Source: JBLUOA01 sp048060095
GTDB lineage: Bacteria > Pseudomonadota > Alphaproteobacteria > Rhodobacterales > Rhodobacteraceae
Length of the DNA stretch: 64,000 nucleotides
Assembly (NCBI RefSeq): GCF_048060095.1
Contig: NZ_JBLUOA010000001.1
Location: forward strand, 1,798,001 to 1,862,000
Direction of reading: 5' to 3'
The position numbers and the translations under genes were made by a program. Positions 36,825-45,537 of this stretch are shown one piece after another. The notes under the pieces are model-generated. The model did no database searches and was not told where the DNA came from. It saw nothing but the letters and a program-made list of their open reading frames with translations. How positions within the stretch are numbered: the stretch's first letter is position 1; each line of letters starts with the position of its first letter.

Positions 36825-38708
36825 TTGGAACAGATTGTATTTACATTCCAAATGGGTGTGGTGCTTGGGCTGCTGGCCTTCACCGTTTTCTTATTCGTTT
36901 CGGAAATTATCAGGATCGACCTCGCGGCCATTCTTGTCCTCGTTATAGTCGGCATCCTCAGCTACCTGCCCGGCCTCGAACAACTGGCCGATGTGAACCA
37001 TCTGTTTGACGGGTTCGCGTCGAACGCCGTTATTTCGATCATTGCGGTGATGATCGTCGGGGCGGGGTTGGATAAAACCGGGCTGATGAATAAGGTCGCC
37101 GCGGCTATCCTGAAATACGGCGGCACGACCGAAGCGCGCGTGCTGCCGATCGTGTCCGGCACCGTTGGCTTCATATCCAGTTTCCTGCAAAACGTCGGCG
37201 CGGCTGCGCTGTTCTTGCCCGTTGTCAGCCGAATATCGGCCCGCGCGAATATCCCGTTAAGCCGCCTTCTGATGCCGATGGGCTTTTGCGCGATCCTTGG
37301 GGGCACCATGACGATGGTTGGCTCGTCCCCGTTGATCCTGCTAAATGACCTGATCCAAACCGCCAATACCGGCCTGCCCGACGCCCAGAAGATGGAACCG
37401 TTCGGCCTGTTTTCCGTGACCCCCATCGGCTTTGCCCTAATCCTGAGCGGTATTTTCTACTTCCTGATCTTTGGCCGTTGGGTGCTGCCCGGCGACTCGG
37501 TCAGATTGGACGCGGCGACTGGTCATGGCACGTCGGAATACCTGCAACGGGTTTACGGCCTGCGCGCCGATGTGTTTGAGGTCGACGTGCCCGCAGAAAG
37601 CGACCTTGTCGGGCAGGTGCTGGCGGACATCAACCTTGAAAATAACCTCTACATCATCTCGACCTTCTATCGCGGCAAGACGTCGATGGTGCAAATCCTC
37701 ACCGCCGAAATCGCCGCCCCTTGCCGTTTGGCGATCATCGGCAAGGCCACAGTGGTTGAGAATTTTGCGCGGAGATACGGCCTGACAATCCGCCCGTCGC
37801 TGGACGTCTTTGCCGAGGAGTTCGCCCCGACCAATGCCGGCATCGCGGAAATCGTCATCCCGCCCGATAGCACCCTTATTGGCAAATGCCCGCGGGAGAT
37901 GCTGCTTCGCAAGACCTACGGGCTAAGCCTGCTGGCCATTCACCGGGGCGAAGAAACCCTGAGCCATGTCGAAACCGACGACCACGAGCCGACCCAGATC
38001 GGTCTGGTCGATTTCCGCCCCGGCGACATGCTGGTCGCGCATACGAAATGGGACAATCTGACCCGACTGAAACGGGATCAGGACTTTGTCATCGTGACCT
38101 CTGATTTTCCGCAAGAAGAACTGCGCCCGCAGAAGGTCGGCTGGGCGGTGCTGTTCTTTCTGATCTCGCTGTCGCTGATCCTGTTCACCGACATCCGCCT
38201 GTCGCTGTGCCTGCTGGTCGGCGCGGTCGGAATGCTGCTGACCCGAGTGCTCAGCATTGATGAGGCGTATCGCGCCGTTGGCTGGAACACGGTTTTCCTG
38301 TTGGCAAGCCTAATCCCCCTCGGTCAAGCGGTGCAGAACAGCGGCACCGCCGCGTGGATCGCCCAGCAGATTTTGGTGCTCCTCGACGGCTGGTCGATCC
38401 TGTCACTTCAGATCGGAGTGGCGATACTTGCAACGGTGTTTTCGCTGGTGATGTCGAATGTCGGGGCGACGGTTCTTCTCGTCCCCCTCGCCGTTTCGAT
38501 CGCGGTGGCAGCGGGCGCAAACCCGGCGATCTTCGCGCTGACCGTGGCGATCTCAACCTCAAACAGCTTCATCATTCCGACCCATCAGGTAAATGCGCTC
38601 ATCATGGGGCCAGCGGGCTACAAGGTCGTCGACTTCGTCAAGAGCGGCGGGATCATGACGATCATATTCCTCGTCGTATCGCTGACGATGCTGAATCTGG
38701 TTTTCTGA
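36825..38708 (+). CDS. SLC13-family permease with two TrkA-C domains
   Basis: The 627-residue membrane protein has an SLC13/DASS-type fold (helices from about 8-200 and 425-627) with two RCK-C (TrkA-C) regulatory domains between (about 205-385). Motifs include ISSFLQNVGAAALFLPVV (the SNT-like hairpin), GGTMTMVGSSPLILLNDL and, in the second half, VMSNVGATVLLVPLAVSIA. Substrates are probably di- or tricarboxylates, sulfate or related anions; the family call cannot resolve this. The start codon is TTG (36825) with AAAGGA about nine bases upstream; an ATG lies nine codons later. It is followed by tRNA-Ser on the other strand. Confidence 0.85.
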   Translation: MEQIVFTFQMGVVLGLLAFTVFLFVSEIIRIDLAAILVLVIVGILSYLPGLEQLADVNHLFDGFASNAVISIIAVMIVGAGLDKTGLMNKVAAAILKYGGTTEARVLPIVSGTVGFISSFLQNVGAAALFLPVVSRISARANIPLSRLLMPMGFCAILGGTMTMVGSSPLILLNDLIQTANTGLPDAQKMEPFGLFSVTPIGFALILSGIFYFLIFGRWVLPGDSVRLDAATGHGTSEYLQRVYGLRADVFEVDVPAESDLVGQVLADINLENNLYIISTFYRGKTSMVQILTAEIAAPCRLAIIGKATVVENFARRYGLTIRPSLDVFAEEFAPTNAGIAEIVIPPDSTLIGKCPREMLLRKTYGLSLLAIHRGEETLSHVETDDHEPTQIGLVDFRPGDMLVAHTKWDNLTRLKRDQDFVIVTSDFPQEELRPQKVGWAVLFFLISLSLILFTDIRLSLCLLVGAVGMLLTRVLSIDEAYRAVGWNTVFLLASLIPLGQAVQNSGTAAWIAQQILVLLDGWSILSLQIGVAILATVFSLVMSNVGATVLLVPLAVSIAVAAGANPAIFALTVAISTSNSFIIPTHQVNALIMGPAGYKVVDFVKSGGIMTIIFLVVSLTMLNLVF

Positions 38709-38741
38709 TGTAGGGTGGCATTTCGCGGCGCGAAAGGCATG

Positions 38742-38831
38742 TGGCGGAGAGACAGGGATTCGAACCCTGGAGACGGTCTCCCGCCTACACACTTTCCAGG
38801 CGTGCGCCTTCGACCACTCGGCCACCTCTCC
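38742..38831 (-). tRNA. tRNA-Ser(GGA)
   Basis: On the minus strand the sequence begins GGAGAGGTGGCCGAGTGG and ends TCTCTCCGCCA with an encoded CCA. It has a 7-bp acceptor stem with one G-U pair, D arm GCCGAGTGGTCGAAGGC, anticodon GGA in ACGCCTGGAAAGTGT, a long variable arm (class II, GGGAGACCGTCTCC) and T loop GGTTCGAATCC. The long variable arm and GGA anticodon identify it as serine. A 6-bp hairpin (TTTCGC-GGC-GCGAAA, 38721-38735) follows. Confidence 0.96.
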
Positions 38832-38935
38832 GTGGCGTGCTGTTTAGCCTTCAAACATGGGGGCTTGCAAGGGGGTTTCTGTAGAAAATCAAACGGTGAT
38901 TTTGCGGTGCAATGGATGGCTCACCCGGCTGCGGA

Positions 38936-41371
38936 TCAGTCGTCTTCCGTCGGCTCGCCCTTGGTCGAAAAATCAATCTCCGCCGTCGCATCAGTCTTCG
39001 TGGCGGGCTGCGCTTTTTCCTGCTTCGAAGGCCCGGCTTGCGGGGGCTGATCCTTGCCTGTCAGGACCTCGGGATTACGCAGCCAGATATCACGCTGAGC
39101 AAACGGAATCTCGATACCCTCTTCGGCAAATCGACGGGCGATTTCGTGGTTCATGTCGGACTTGACGCTCAGCATCCAGTTCACATCCCGCAGGATCGCG
39201 CGGATTTCAAAGTCGAGGCTGTCGGCCCCGAATCCTTGAAAAATGATCCCCGGCGCGGGGTTCAGCACGACCATCGGATGCGCCTCTGCGATCTCTTGCA
39301 GGATTGACGCGACCTTATGCGTGTCATTGCCATAGGCGACGCCAACCGGAACAATCACCCGTCCCGTCAGGCTGCCCTTGGTCATGTTCATCACGACGCC
39401 GGAAATCAGGTCGGCGTTCGGGACGATCACATCGGCGCGGTCAAAGGTTTCGATCCGCGTCGACCGGACGGAAATCGAACGCACGTAGCCGGAATTGCCG
39501 CCAACCTCAATCCAATCCCCTTCCGAAATCGGGCGTTCAATCAGCAGGATGATGCCGGAGACAAAGTTTGATACGATATTCTGAAGGCCGAAACCGATCC
39601 CGACCGACAACGCACCCGCGACAATCGCAAGCGACGACAGGTCAATCCCCGCCCCGGTGATCGCGATGATCGCCGCAAGGAATATCCCGACATAGCCCGT
39701 GCCTGACACGATGGCGTTCCGCCCGCCGGTGTCGAGTTTCGTTTTCGGCAACACCGTATTGCGCAGCGTCGCCTGAACAAGCCGCGTGACGACGAGGCCG
39801 ATGGTGAAGATGACCGCAAGCGTCAGGAAAACCGAGGGGGAGATGGTGGTTTCTCCAAAGGTGATCCCGTTGGTGAATTTCGTCCAGAACTCCCGCAGGG
39901 TGGCAACGCGCGCACCCCAGATCAGCGCGAACAGCGGTGTTGCGGCGAGCGTCAGGCCAAAGCCGATCAGGACGGGAACCAGCGCCTCATTCGCCGTTTC
40001 TCGGCTGCCGCTGAACAGCGCGTAGATGTCTGTGACCCAACGTTGCAAGATCAACAGCAAGGCAAACAGCGCGAGCGATACCGCCGTCGGATAGACCAGC
40101 GTGACCGCGGCGCTGTAATAGCCGATCGCGGCCAGCACAATCGCAAGGCCCGAGGCGAGCATTGCCGCCAACCCGATCATGCCGACCAAGCGGGCGCGGA
40201 AGGTCAGTTCCTCCGTCTCGTCGGAAATCCGCGTTCTATGATTACGGATCAAACGCCCAAGGCCGAAGGTCAGGATCGCGAACAAAACGATCAACGGGAA
40301 CGCCAGCACCGACAGCGCGGTGTTGCTGTAGTTTTCAAACACCGCAAAGGCCGTCAGCAACACCTGCAAACCCAGCAGCAGACCAAGCCCGCCGGAAATC
40401 CAGCGGCCACGCGCGTTCTGTTCCGCGGTCAGGTCAAAATATGCGTCGTCGGCAGCGGCCTTCGGAAAAATCCGCATTCCCAACCAACGCGCCAGAAGGA
40501 AGGCAATCGCGGCCAACGGAATACCCGACAGCAACACATCGCCGCGCAGTCCGACAAATCCGGTGGCGTAAACGGCTTCGGTCAGGGCGAGCACGCCGAG
40601 GAAGGGCAACACGATCTGCCCGACAGTGCTGATCAGGCCGCATAGCCAATCACGCAGAATCGTCCGTTTGACCGATATCCGATCAACCAGCGCCTCTGTC
40701 CAGCGCCGGGCGCGCATGGCGAGCACTAACCCAATCGCAAATAAAAGCAGGATCAGCGGCAGGTTTTTCTTGAAAACGCTTTGCTGCGTCGGATCGGCCA
40801 GCGATACCGTAGTTTCCCGCGTAAACTCCCCCGTTGTTGCGCCGAATTCGCGAACGGCGTCTTCCCAGTTGATCGGGTTTAACGGTGTTGGCCACAGTTC
40901 AAGCAGCGCGTCGGTTTGCTGTTCGCGGATCAGCGTATCGATCTGGCTGACCAAGCCGTCCGCGCGGCTATGCGCCTCCTCCGCCCGCAACACGGGCACC
41001 CGCGCGACGGCGAGCGCTTGGGTCAGTTCGTCCCGTCGGGCGGTGATCTCCTCGGGCTCGCTCCCGTCTTCGGGGGCGGTGCCGAGGGCCGATAACTGCG
41101 ATTGCAGCGTTTCGATCCGCGCACTGTTGGTGTTCTGAGCGTTGGCAAACCGGGTTCGCCACTCGGTCAGCTGCGCGCGCAGGTCTTCAAGCGCCAATTC
41201 GGACGCGCGGCCCGCTTCAACTGCGGCCTCCGCCCGGTCAGCAACCTTGGCCCATTCGTCGTAGTCCTCAGCACTAAGCCCATTCTGCGCAAATAGAGGC
41301 GTCGGGACGACAACCGCCGCCGTCGCGACGACCGCGAACAGACACACCAGAAGGAGGCGAAGCGTTGACAT
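38936..41371 (-). CDS. MscS-family mechanosensitive channel with DUF3772
   Basis: The 811-residue protein has a signal-like N-terminus (STLRLLLVCLFAVVATAAVVV), a periplasmic coiled-coil DUF3772 region (about 35-180), about ten membrane helices (about 205-620) and a C-terminal MscS domain with pore helix GALSVGIGFGLQNIVSNFVSGIILL, followed by the cytoplasmic beta domain (SGYVRSISVRSTRIET) and C-terminal bundle. The tail (after about 780) is charged and low-complexity. It releases osmolytes on hypo-osmotic shock. The ATG overlaps the cysK stop (TGATG), so it is the last gene of the trgA-trgB-cysK run. Confidence 0.88.
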   Translation of the reverse strand: MSTLRLLLVCLFAVVATAAVVVPTPLFAQNGLSAEDYDEWAKVADRAEAAVEAGRASELALEDLRAQLTEWRTRFANAQNTNSARIETLQSQLSALGTAPEDGSEPEEITARRDELTQALAVARVPVLRAEEAHSRADGLVSQIDTLIREQQTDALLELWPTPLNPINWEDAVREFGATTGEFTRETTVSLADPTQQSVFKKNLPLILLLFAIGLVLAMRARRWTEALVDRISVKRTILRDWLCGLISTVGQIVLPFLGVLALTEAVYATGFVGLRGDVLLSGIPLAAIAFLLARWLGMRIFPKAAADDAYFDLTAEQNARGRWISGGLGLLLGLQVLLTAFAVFENYSNTALSVLAFPLIVLFAILTFGLGRLIRNHRTRISDETEELTFRARLVGMIGLAAMLASGLAIVLAAIGYYSAAVTLVYPTAVSLALFALLLILQRWVTDIYALFSGSRETANEALVPVLIGFGLTLAATPLFALIWGARVATLREFWTKFTNGITFGETTISPSVFLTLAVIFTIGLVVTRLVQATLRNTVLPKTKLDTGGRNAIVSGTGYVGIFLAAIIAITGAGIDLSSLAIVAGALSVGIGFGLQNIVSNFVSGIILLIERPISEGDWIEVGGNSGYVRSISVRSTRIETFDRADVIVPNADLISGVVMNMTKGSLTGRVIVPVGVAYGNDTHKVASILQEIAEAHPMVVLNPAPGIIFQGFGADSLDFEIRAILRDVNWMLSVKSDMNHEIARRFAEEGIEIPFAQRDIWLRNPEVLTGKDQPPQAGPSKQEKAQPATKTDATAEIDFSTKGEPTEDD

Positions 41372-42408
41372 CAATCTACAAAAACACCGGGAATGCTGCG
41401 CGGCGCAGCATCAAGCCACGCTGGAACAGGCAACCCCTTTTCCGTCAGGAATTCCGGATTGAACAGCTTGGATTGATAACGGTTGCCGTAGTCGCAGAGG
41501 ATCGTCACAATCCGATGCCCCGGCCCCATGTCCTTTGCAAGCCGGATCGCGCCGGCTACGTTGATGCCGGTCGATCCACCCATAACAAGGCCCTCCTCCC
41601 GAAGAAGGTCAAAGACAATCGGCAGCGCCTCGCTATCCGGTATCCGGTAGGCATGATCGACCTTTAACCCCTCAAGGTTCGCGGTGATCCGCCCCTGCCC
41701 GATCCCCTCAGTGATTGAGGTGCCTTCGGACGCAAACTCCCCTGTGGTGAAATAGCTGTAGAGCGCCGCGCCTTCCGGGTCGGCCAGTCCGATTTTCACG
41801 TCGGGCTTGCGCGCCCGCAATCCTTCGGCGACACCCGCAAGCGTGCCGCCTGAGCCGACCGCACAGATGAAACCATCGACCTTACCGTCAAGCTGTTCCC
41901 AAATCTCGGGCGCAGTGGTTTCGACATGGGCTTGGCGATTGGCGACATTGTCGAACTGGTTGGCCCATATCGCGCCCTGCGGTTCCGTCTTGGCAAGCTC
42001 AGCCGCCAGCCGTTCGGAATAGCGCACATAGTTGTTGGGGTTTTTATAGGGTGCCGCGGGCACCTGCACCAGCTCCGCGCCTGCCAGCCGGATCATATCC
42101 TTTTTTTCCTGGCTTTGCGTTTCCGGGATCACAATAACCGTCTTGAACCCCATCGCAGCACCAACCAACGCAAGGCCGATGCCGGTGTTGCCTGCAGTGC
42201 CTTCAACAATCGTGCCGCCGGGGCGCAACGTGCCTTTGGCCACCGCATCCTTGATGATGTAAAGCGCCGCGCGATCCTTGACCGACTGGCCGGGGTTTAG
42301 AAACTCCGCCTTGCCGTAGATATCGCAGCCGGTCTCCTTGCTTGCGCGGGTGAGTTTGATCAGAGGTGTCTTGCCGATCGTGTCTTCAAGATTTTCACAA
42401 ATACGCAT
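41371..42408 (-). CDS. cysK: Cysteine synthase A
   Basis: CysK makes cysteine from O-acetylserine and sulfide with PLP. The 345-residue product starts at ATG 42406-42408 (MRICENLEDTIGKTPLIKL); the longer reading has no ribosome-binding site. PLP-binding Lys is in NPGQSVKDRAALYIIKD, the substrate loop is EGTAGNTGIGLA, and the phosphate loop is VGSGGTLAG. The gene lies downstream of trgB (55-bp gap) and is followed by the mechanosensitive channel gene in a TGATG overlap. The trgA-trgB-cysK order matches the tellurite-resistance locus known from Rhodobacter sphaeroides. Confidence 0.93.
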   Translation of the reverse strand: MRICENLEDTIGKTPLIKLTRASKETGCDIYGKAEFLNPGQSVKDRAALYIIKDAVAKGTLRPGGTIVEGTAGNTGIGLALVGAAMGFKTVIVIPETQSQEKKDMIRLAGAELVQVPAAPYKNPNNYVRYSERLAAELAKTEPQGAIWANQFDNVANRQAHVETTAPEIWEQLDGKVDGFICAVGSGGTLAGVAEGLRARKPDVKIGLADPEGAALYSYFTTGEFASEGTSITEGIGQGRITANLEGLKVDHAYRIPDSEALPIVFDLLREEGLVMGGSTGINVAGAIRLAKDMGPGHRIVTILCDYGNRYQSKLFNPEFLTEKGLPVPAWLDAAPRSIPGVFVD

Positions 42409-42463
42409 AGCGGTCCGGCCCCATTTCCTGTGGGCTCCTGTGTAGGACGCGGTTTTGCGGAAC

Positions 42464-43585
42464 TCAAGCGGAGGAACGCAGCCTGTCGCGGTGTCTCGCC
42501 AACCACAGACCACAAAGGACGAGAGGGCCGACTTCGGCCTCTCCGCTTTCGATCAGGTCCATGAACGCATCGAAGCCAATGATATGCGTGCGAATGTCTT
42601 CCCCTTCGCCCGGCAGTCCACCGTAACCAATTCCGGTCTCAGGAAGGTCCGTAAGCCCCAGATAGCAATGGAAAAACTCTGTCGACGCGCCGGGCGTGGG
42701 ATAATGCGCACTGACCGGCAGAAGGTCGGTCAGGGTCAGTCCCGCCTCTTCCTCCGCCTCGCGATGAGCGGTTTCAATGGGCGATTCACCGGCGTCGATC
42801 CGCCCCGCAATGGGTTCAAGCATCCACGGATGCAGATCGCCGCGCGAAAACGGGCCGACGCGGAACTGTTCAACCAGCAGAACACGGTCACGTTTCGCGT
42901 CATAGGGCAGCACGATCACGGCATCCCCCGAAATGAAGGCCGCCCGGCGCAATACACCGCTTTCGCCGCCGTCAAAGCGTTTGTGGCTGATTTCGTATTC
43001 GTCGAGCGCGAAGAAATCCTGATACGCACGGCGAAAGTTCTTCAAGCTGATATCGGAAAGATCGAAATCGGTTCTCTCTGACAGGGTCGGCTGCACAATC
43101 CGGCGCGAGGTGACAGTCGCCATCGCGCGAAGCATCGGTAAACGCCGCGATGCCTCTGCCGCGTCGATCTTGCCGTATAGCCGCATGACCTCTGTCGCCG
43201 CCTCAAGCGTGATGGCCGCGTATTGCGCAACAAAATCAGCCAAACGCCATGGCGCGCCAATCTCCCAGTGGCCCGGATCGGGGAAATAGACTTCGACGGG
43301 TTGGTCTTCACCCTCGGGCGTCAGCATCCGCAAGTTGTAGTTAAACCCGCCTTCGTAATAGTTCAGCCGGGCGGCATCCTCGGCGCTTGCCTCAAACACG
43401 ATCCCCTCGGCGCTTGCGCCGGGTTCTTCGACGATGCAGGGAAAGATTTGATCTTTTACCCAGTAAATTGCGTGATTCAAGAGGGTTGCGTCGCGAACTT
43501 CATCTTTTCCCAGACCGCGACCAATCACCGCTTCCAATAGCGGAAGGTGGCACAGAGTGCCGTAGAAGAACATTCTTTTCGACAT
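42464..43585 (-). CDS. trgB: TrgB: gamma-glutamylcyclotransferase-like/NUDIX fusion
   Basis: The 373-residue protein fuses two enzymatic folds. The N-terminal half (about 1-150) is GGCT/AIG2-like, with FFYGTLCHLPLLEAVIG and YYEGGFNYN; the C-terminal half (about 195-365) is a NUDIX hydrolase of the ADP-ribose pyrophosphatase type, with GRIDAGESPIETAHREAEEEAG matching the NUDIX box. The start at 43585 follows AGGA at 4 bp. It lies between trgA (16-bp gap) and cysK. In R. sphaeroides trgB belongs to a tellurite-resistance locus; the biochemical role of the fusion is unproven and may be nucleotide-derivative clean-up. Confidence 0.85.
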   Translation of the reverse strand: MSKRMFFYGTLCHLPLLEAVIGRGLGKDEVRDATLLNHAIYWVKDQIFPCIVEEPGASAEGIVFEASAEDAARLNYYEGGFNYNLRMLTPEGEDQPVEVYFPDPGHWEIGAPWRLADFVAQYAAITLEAATEVMRLYGKIDAAEASRRLPMLRAMATVTSRRIVQPTLSERTDFDLSDISLKNFRRAYQDFFALDEYEISHKRFDGGESGVLRRAAFISGDAVIVLPYDAKRDRVLLVEQFRVGPFSRGDLHPWMLEPIAGRIDAGESPIETAHREAEEEAGLTLTDLLPVSAHYPTPGASTEFFHCYLGLTDLPETGIGYGGLPGEGEDIRTHIIGFDAFMDLIESGEAEVGPLVLCGLWLARHRDRLRSSA

Positions 43586-43601
43586 TGAGTCCTGCTTTGA
43601 T

Positions 43602-44042
43602 TCACGCCCAACGGGCATCTGCAGCGTTTGTTACAAAAGCCGCAAGGATTCCGCCAATCAAAAGCGTTCCGATGATTTCCGGGGTGGCGATGATCTTGGC
43701 ATATTCAATGCCAATCTCGAAAATACCGACGACGGCCTCGGTCGCACCGTCATAGGACTTGCGCAGGGAAAGCCGCACCATTTCCGTTGTTGAATGAATG
43801 AACAACGCGACGATCACCATCGCTGCCGTAGTGGTCAAACCGCCACCAACCGCGCCACGAAAGCCATAGCCTGCGCGCGGTCCCATGACTTTCCAGCCGC
43901 AGAATAGGCCAACGCCTGCATTGATAATGCCGAGCATTACGGTTCTGTCGCCATCGGGAAGAAGCGGGATAATCATGCCTGACACCAGAAAGGCAAGTCC
44001 GGCAAAACAGATGGCTCCGACAAGACGGGCGGCGGTTGGCAT
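43602..44042 (-). CDS. trgA: TrgA-family membrane protein
   Basis: The 146-residue protein is small and hydrophobic, with four predicted helices (about 6-30, 36-52, 62-84 and 118-138), and matches the TrgA family (MPTAARLVGAICFAGLAFLVSGM...CGWKVMGPRAGYG). I take the start at 44042; upstream residues of the open frame are not membrane-like. It is thought to act in tellurite resistance with TrgB, as in R. sphaeroides, but its mechanism is unknown. A photolyase gene lies upstream, 76 bp away on the same strand. Confidence 0.8.
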   Translation of the reverse strand: MPTAARLVGAICFAGLAFLVSGMIIPLLPDGDRTVMLGIINAGVGLFCGWKVMGPRAGYGFRGAVGGGLTTTAAMVIVALFIHSTTEMVRLSLRKSYDGATEAVVGIFEIGIEYAKIIATPEIIGTLLIGGILAAFVTNAADARWA

Positions 44043-44118
44043 GATGCACCTGTAGTTTTGTTGTCTTTTTGAAAGAGAACCAGAAATCGGCCAATTTTGC
44101 AGCAGAAATCCGCCCTTT

Positions 44119-45534
44119 TCAGGATTTCCACGCTTCATAAGCATCAAGTGCGGCTTTGCGGCCATCCTTTAGCGCAACGATTGGGTCGGGATAAGGGTCG
44201 CTGGGTGACAAGCCCCAAGCCTTTGGAATGGCATCGAAATAGCTTTTCGCGGTCTCGGTCGGGTCAGATTGACCCTCAGCCAGCCAGCGGCGGATGTAGG
44301 TGCCGTCCCCGTCAAACTTCTCCGCCTGCGTTTCGGGGTTGAACACCCGGAAATACGGGGCGGCGTCCGGGCCGCATCCGGCGACCCACTGCCACCCCAT
44401 CGCGTTTGATGCGGGATCCCAATCGGTCAGGCAGTCTTCGAACCACGTTTGGCCCACTCGCCAGTGTGTCATAAGATGCTTGGTCAGGTAGCTCGCCACG
44501 ATCATGCGCACCCGGTTGTGCATCGTTCCGGTGACATACATTTCCCGCATACCCGCATCGACCAGCGGAACGCCCGTGCGCCCCTGCCGCCAGCGTTCGG
44601 CCTCATCGTTGTCATCGCGCCAAGGAAAGCCGTCCCACCCCTCGCGCCAATTCTCCGCCTCAATCCGGGGGGTGTGGTGGATCAGGTGATAAGCAAACTC
44701 GCGCCAGACGAGTTCTTTCAGGAAATGTTCGGCCCCATTCGCGCCCTCGTCCATCGCGCGGTGGCCAGCCTGCCAGATCACGCGGGGGCTGATTTCGCCG
44801 TAGGTCAGGTTTTCTGACAAGCCCGATGTCACCGGGCGGGCAGGAAAATCGCGTTCGGCCTTGTAGCGCCCGATGTATTCGTCAGTGAACCGGTAGAGGC
44901 GATCGCGAGCGGCGTCCTCTCCGATCGTTTGATGGGGAGCCACGATGTCCGCACCGCGGCGCATTGATGCCCCCAGAAACCAATCCGTCAGTTGATCCGT
45001 TGCAGGCCATGCGCCCGGCGAAGGCCACGCCCCCGGCGCGTTCAGCGGCGCGCCCGGATCGCGCCCGCGCACGGCCCGCCACATCGGGCTATAGACCTTG
45101 TAGAACCCGCCATCCTTGGTTTCGACTGTCCAAGGTTCAAACAACAGATGCCCGGCGAAGCTTTTCGCTTCTGCCCCCTCGTCTTTCAGGGCTGCCTTCA
45201 CCTCGGTATCGCGCGCCTTGGAGGCTGCATCATAAAGCCGGGACCAGTAGACCGCACAAGCACCGGTTTCTTCAGTTAGCGCCCGCAGGACAGAAAGCGC
45301 ATTGCCGCGCCGCAGGATCAGCCGCGCGCCCTTGTCAGACAGCGTTTTGGAAAGGTGCTCTACGGCCAAACCCAGCCGCCATTTTGGCGCGGCGCCAAGC
45401 CCCTCAACGGTTTCGTCGCAAATGAAAACCGGGATGACCGGCCGCCCGCTATCAATCGCGGCCCGCAAGGCCGGATGGTCGTGCAGGCGCAGATCCCGCC
45501 TGAACCACAGCAATACCGGGGATGTGTCAACCAA
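44119..45534 (-). CDS. phrB: Deoxyribodipyrimidine photo-lyase, class I
   Basis: The photolyase repairs UV-induced cyclobutane pyrimidine dimers in light. The 471-residue protein has an N-terminal antenna-binding photolyase domain (VLLWFRRDLRLHDHPAL) and a C-terminal FAD-binding domain with YGEISPRVIWQ, WREFAYHLIHHTP, TGVPLVDAGMREMYVTGTMHNRVRM and GWQWVAGCGPDAAPYFRVFNP, including the Trp residues of the electron chain. The start is a TTG (45532-45534), 4 bp after the upstream aminotransferase stop; no in-frame ATG precedes the conserved LLWFRRDLR motif. It lies upstream of trgA on the same strand and may be co-transcribed with the genes on either side. Confidence 0.92.
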   Translation of the reverse strand: MVDTSPVLLWFRRDLRLHDHPALRAAIDSGRPVIPVFICDETVEGLGAAPKWRLGLAVEHLSKTLSDKGARLILRRGNALSVLRALTEETGACAVYWSRLYDAASKARDTEVKAALKDEGAEAKSFAGHLLFEPWTVETKDGGFYKVYSPMWRAVRGRDPGAPLNAPGAWPSPGAWPATDQLTDWFLGASMRRGADIVAPHQTIGEDAARDRLYRFTDEYIGRYKAERDFPARPVTSGLSENLTYGEISPRVIWQAGHRAMDEGANGAEHFLKELVWREFAYHLIHHTPRIEAENWREGWDGFPWRDDNDEAERWRQGRTGVPLVDAGMREMYVTGTMHNRVRMIVASYLTKHLMTHWRVGQTWFEDCLTDWDPASNAMGWQWVAGCGPDAAPYFRVFNPETQAEKFDGDGTYIRRWLAEGQSDPTETAKSYFDAIPKAWGLSPSDPYPDPIVALKDGRKAALDAYEAWKS

Positions 45535-45537
45535 AGC

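Noticed and set aside
36825..38708. Calling the SLC13-type permease a TrkA potassium uptake protein
   Set aside because: The two TrkA-C domains are regulatory inserts; the membrane part has the SLC13/DASS pattern.
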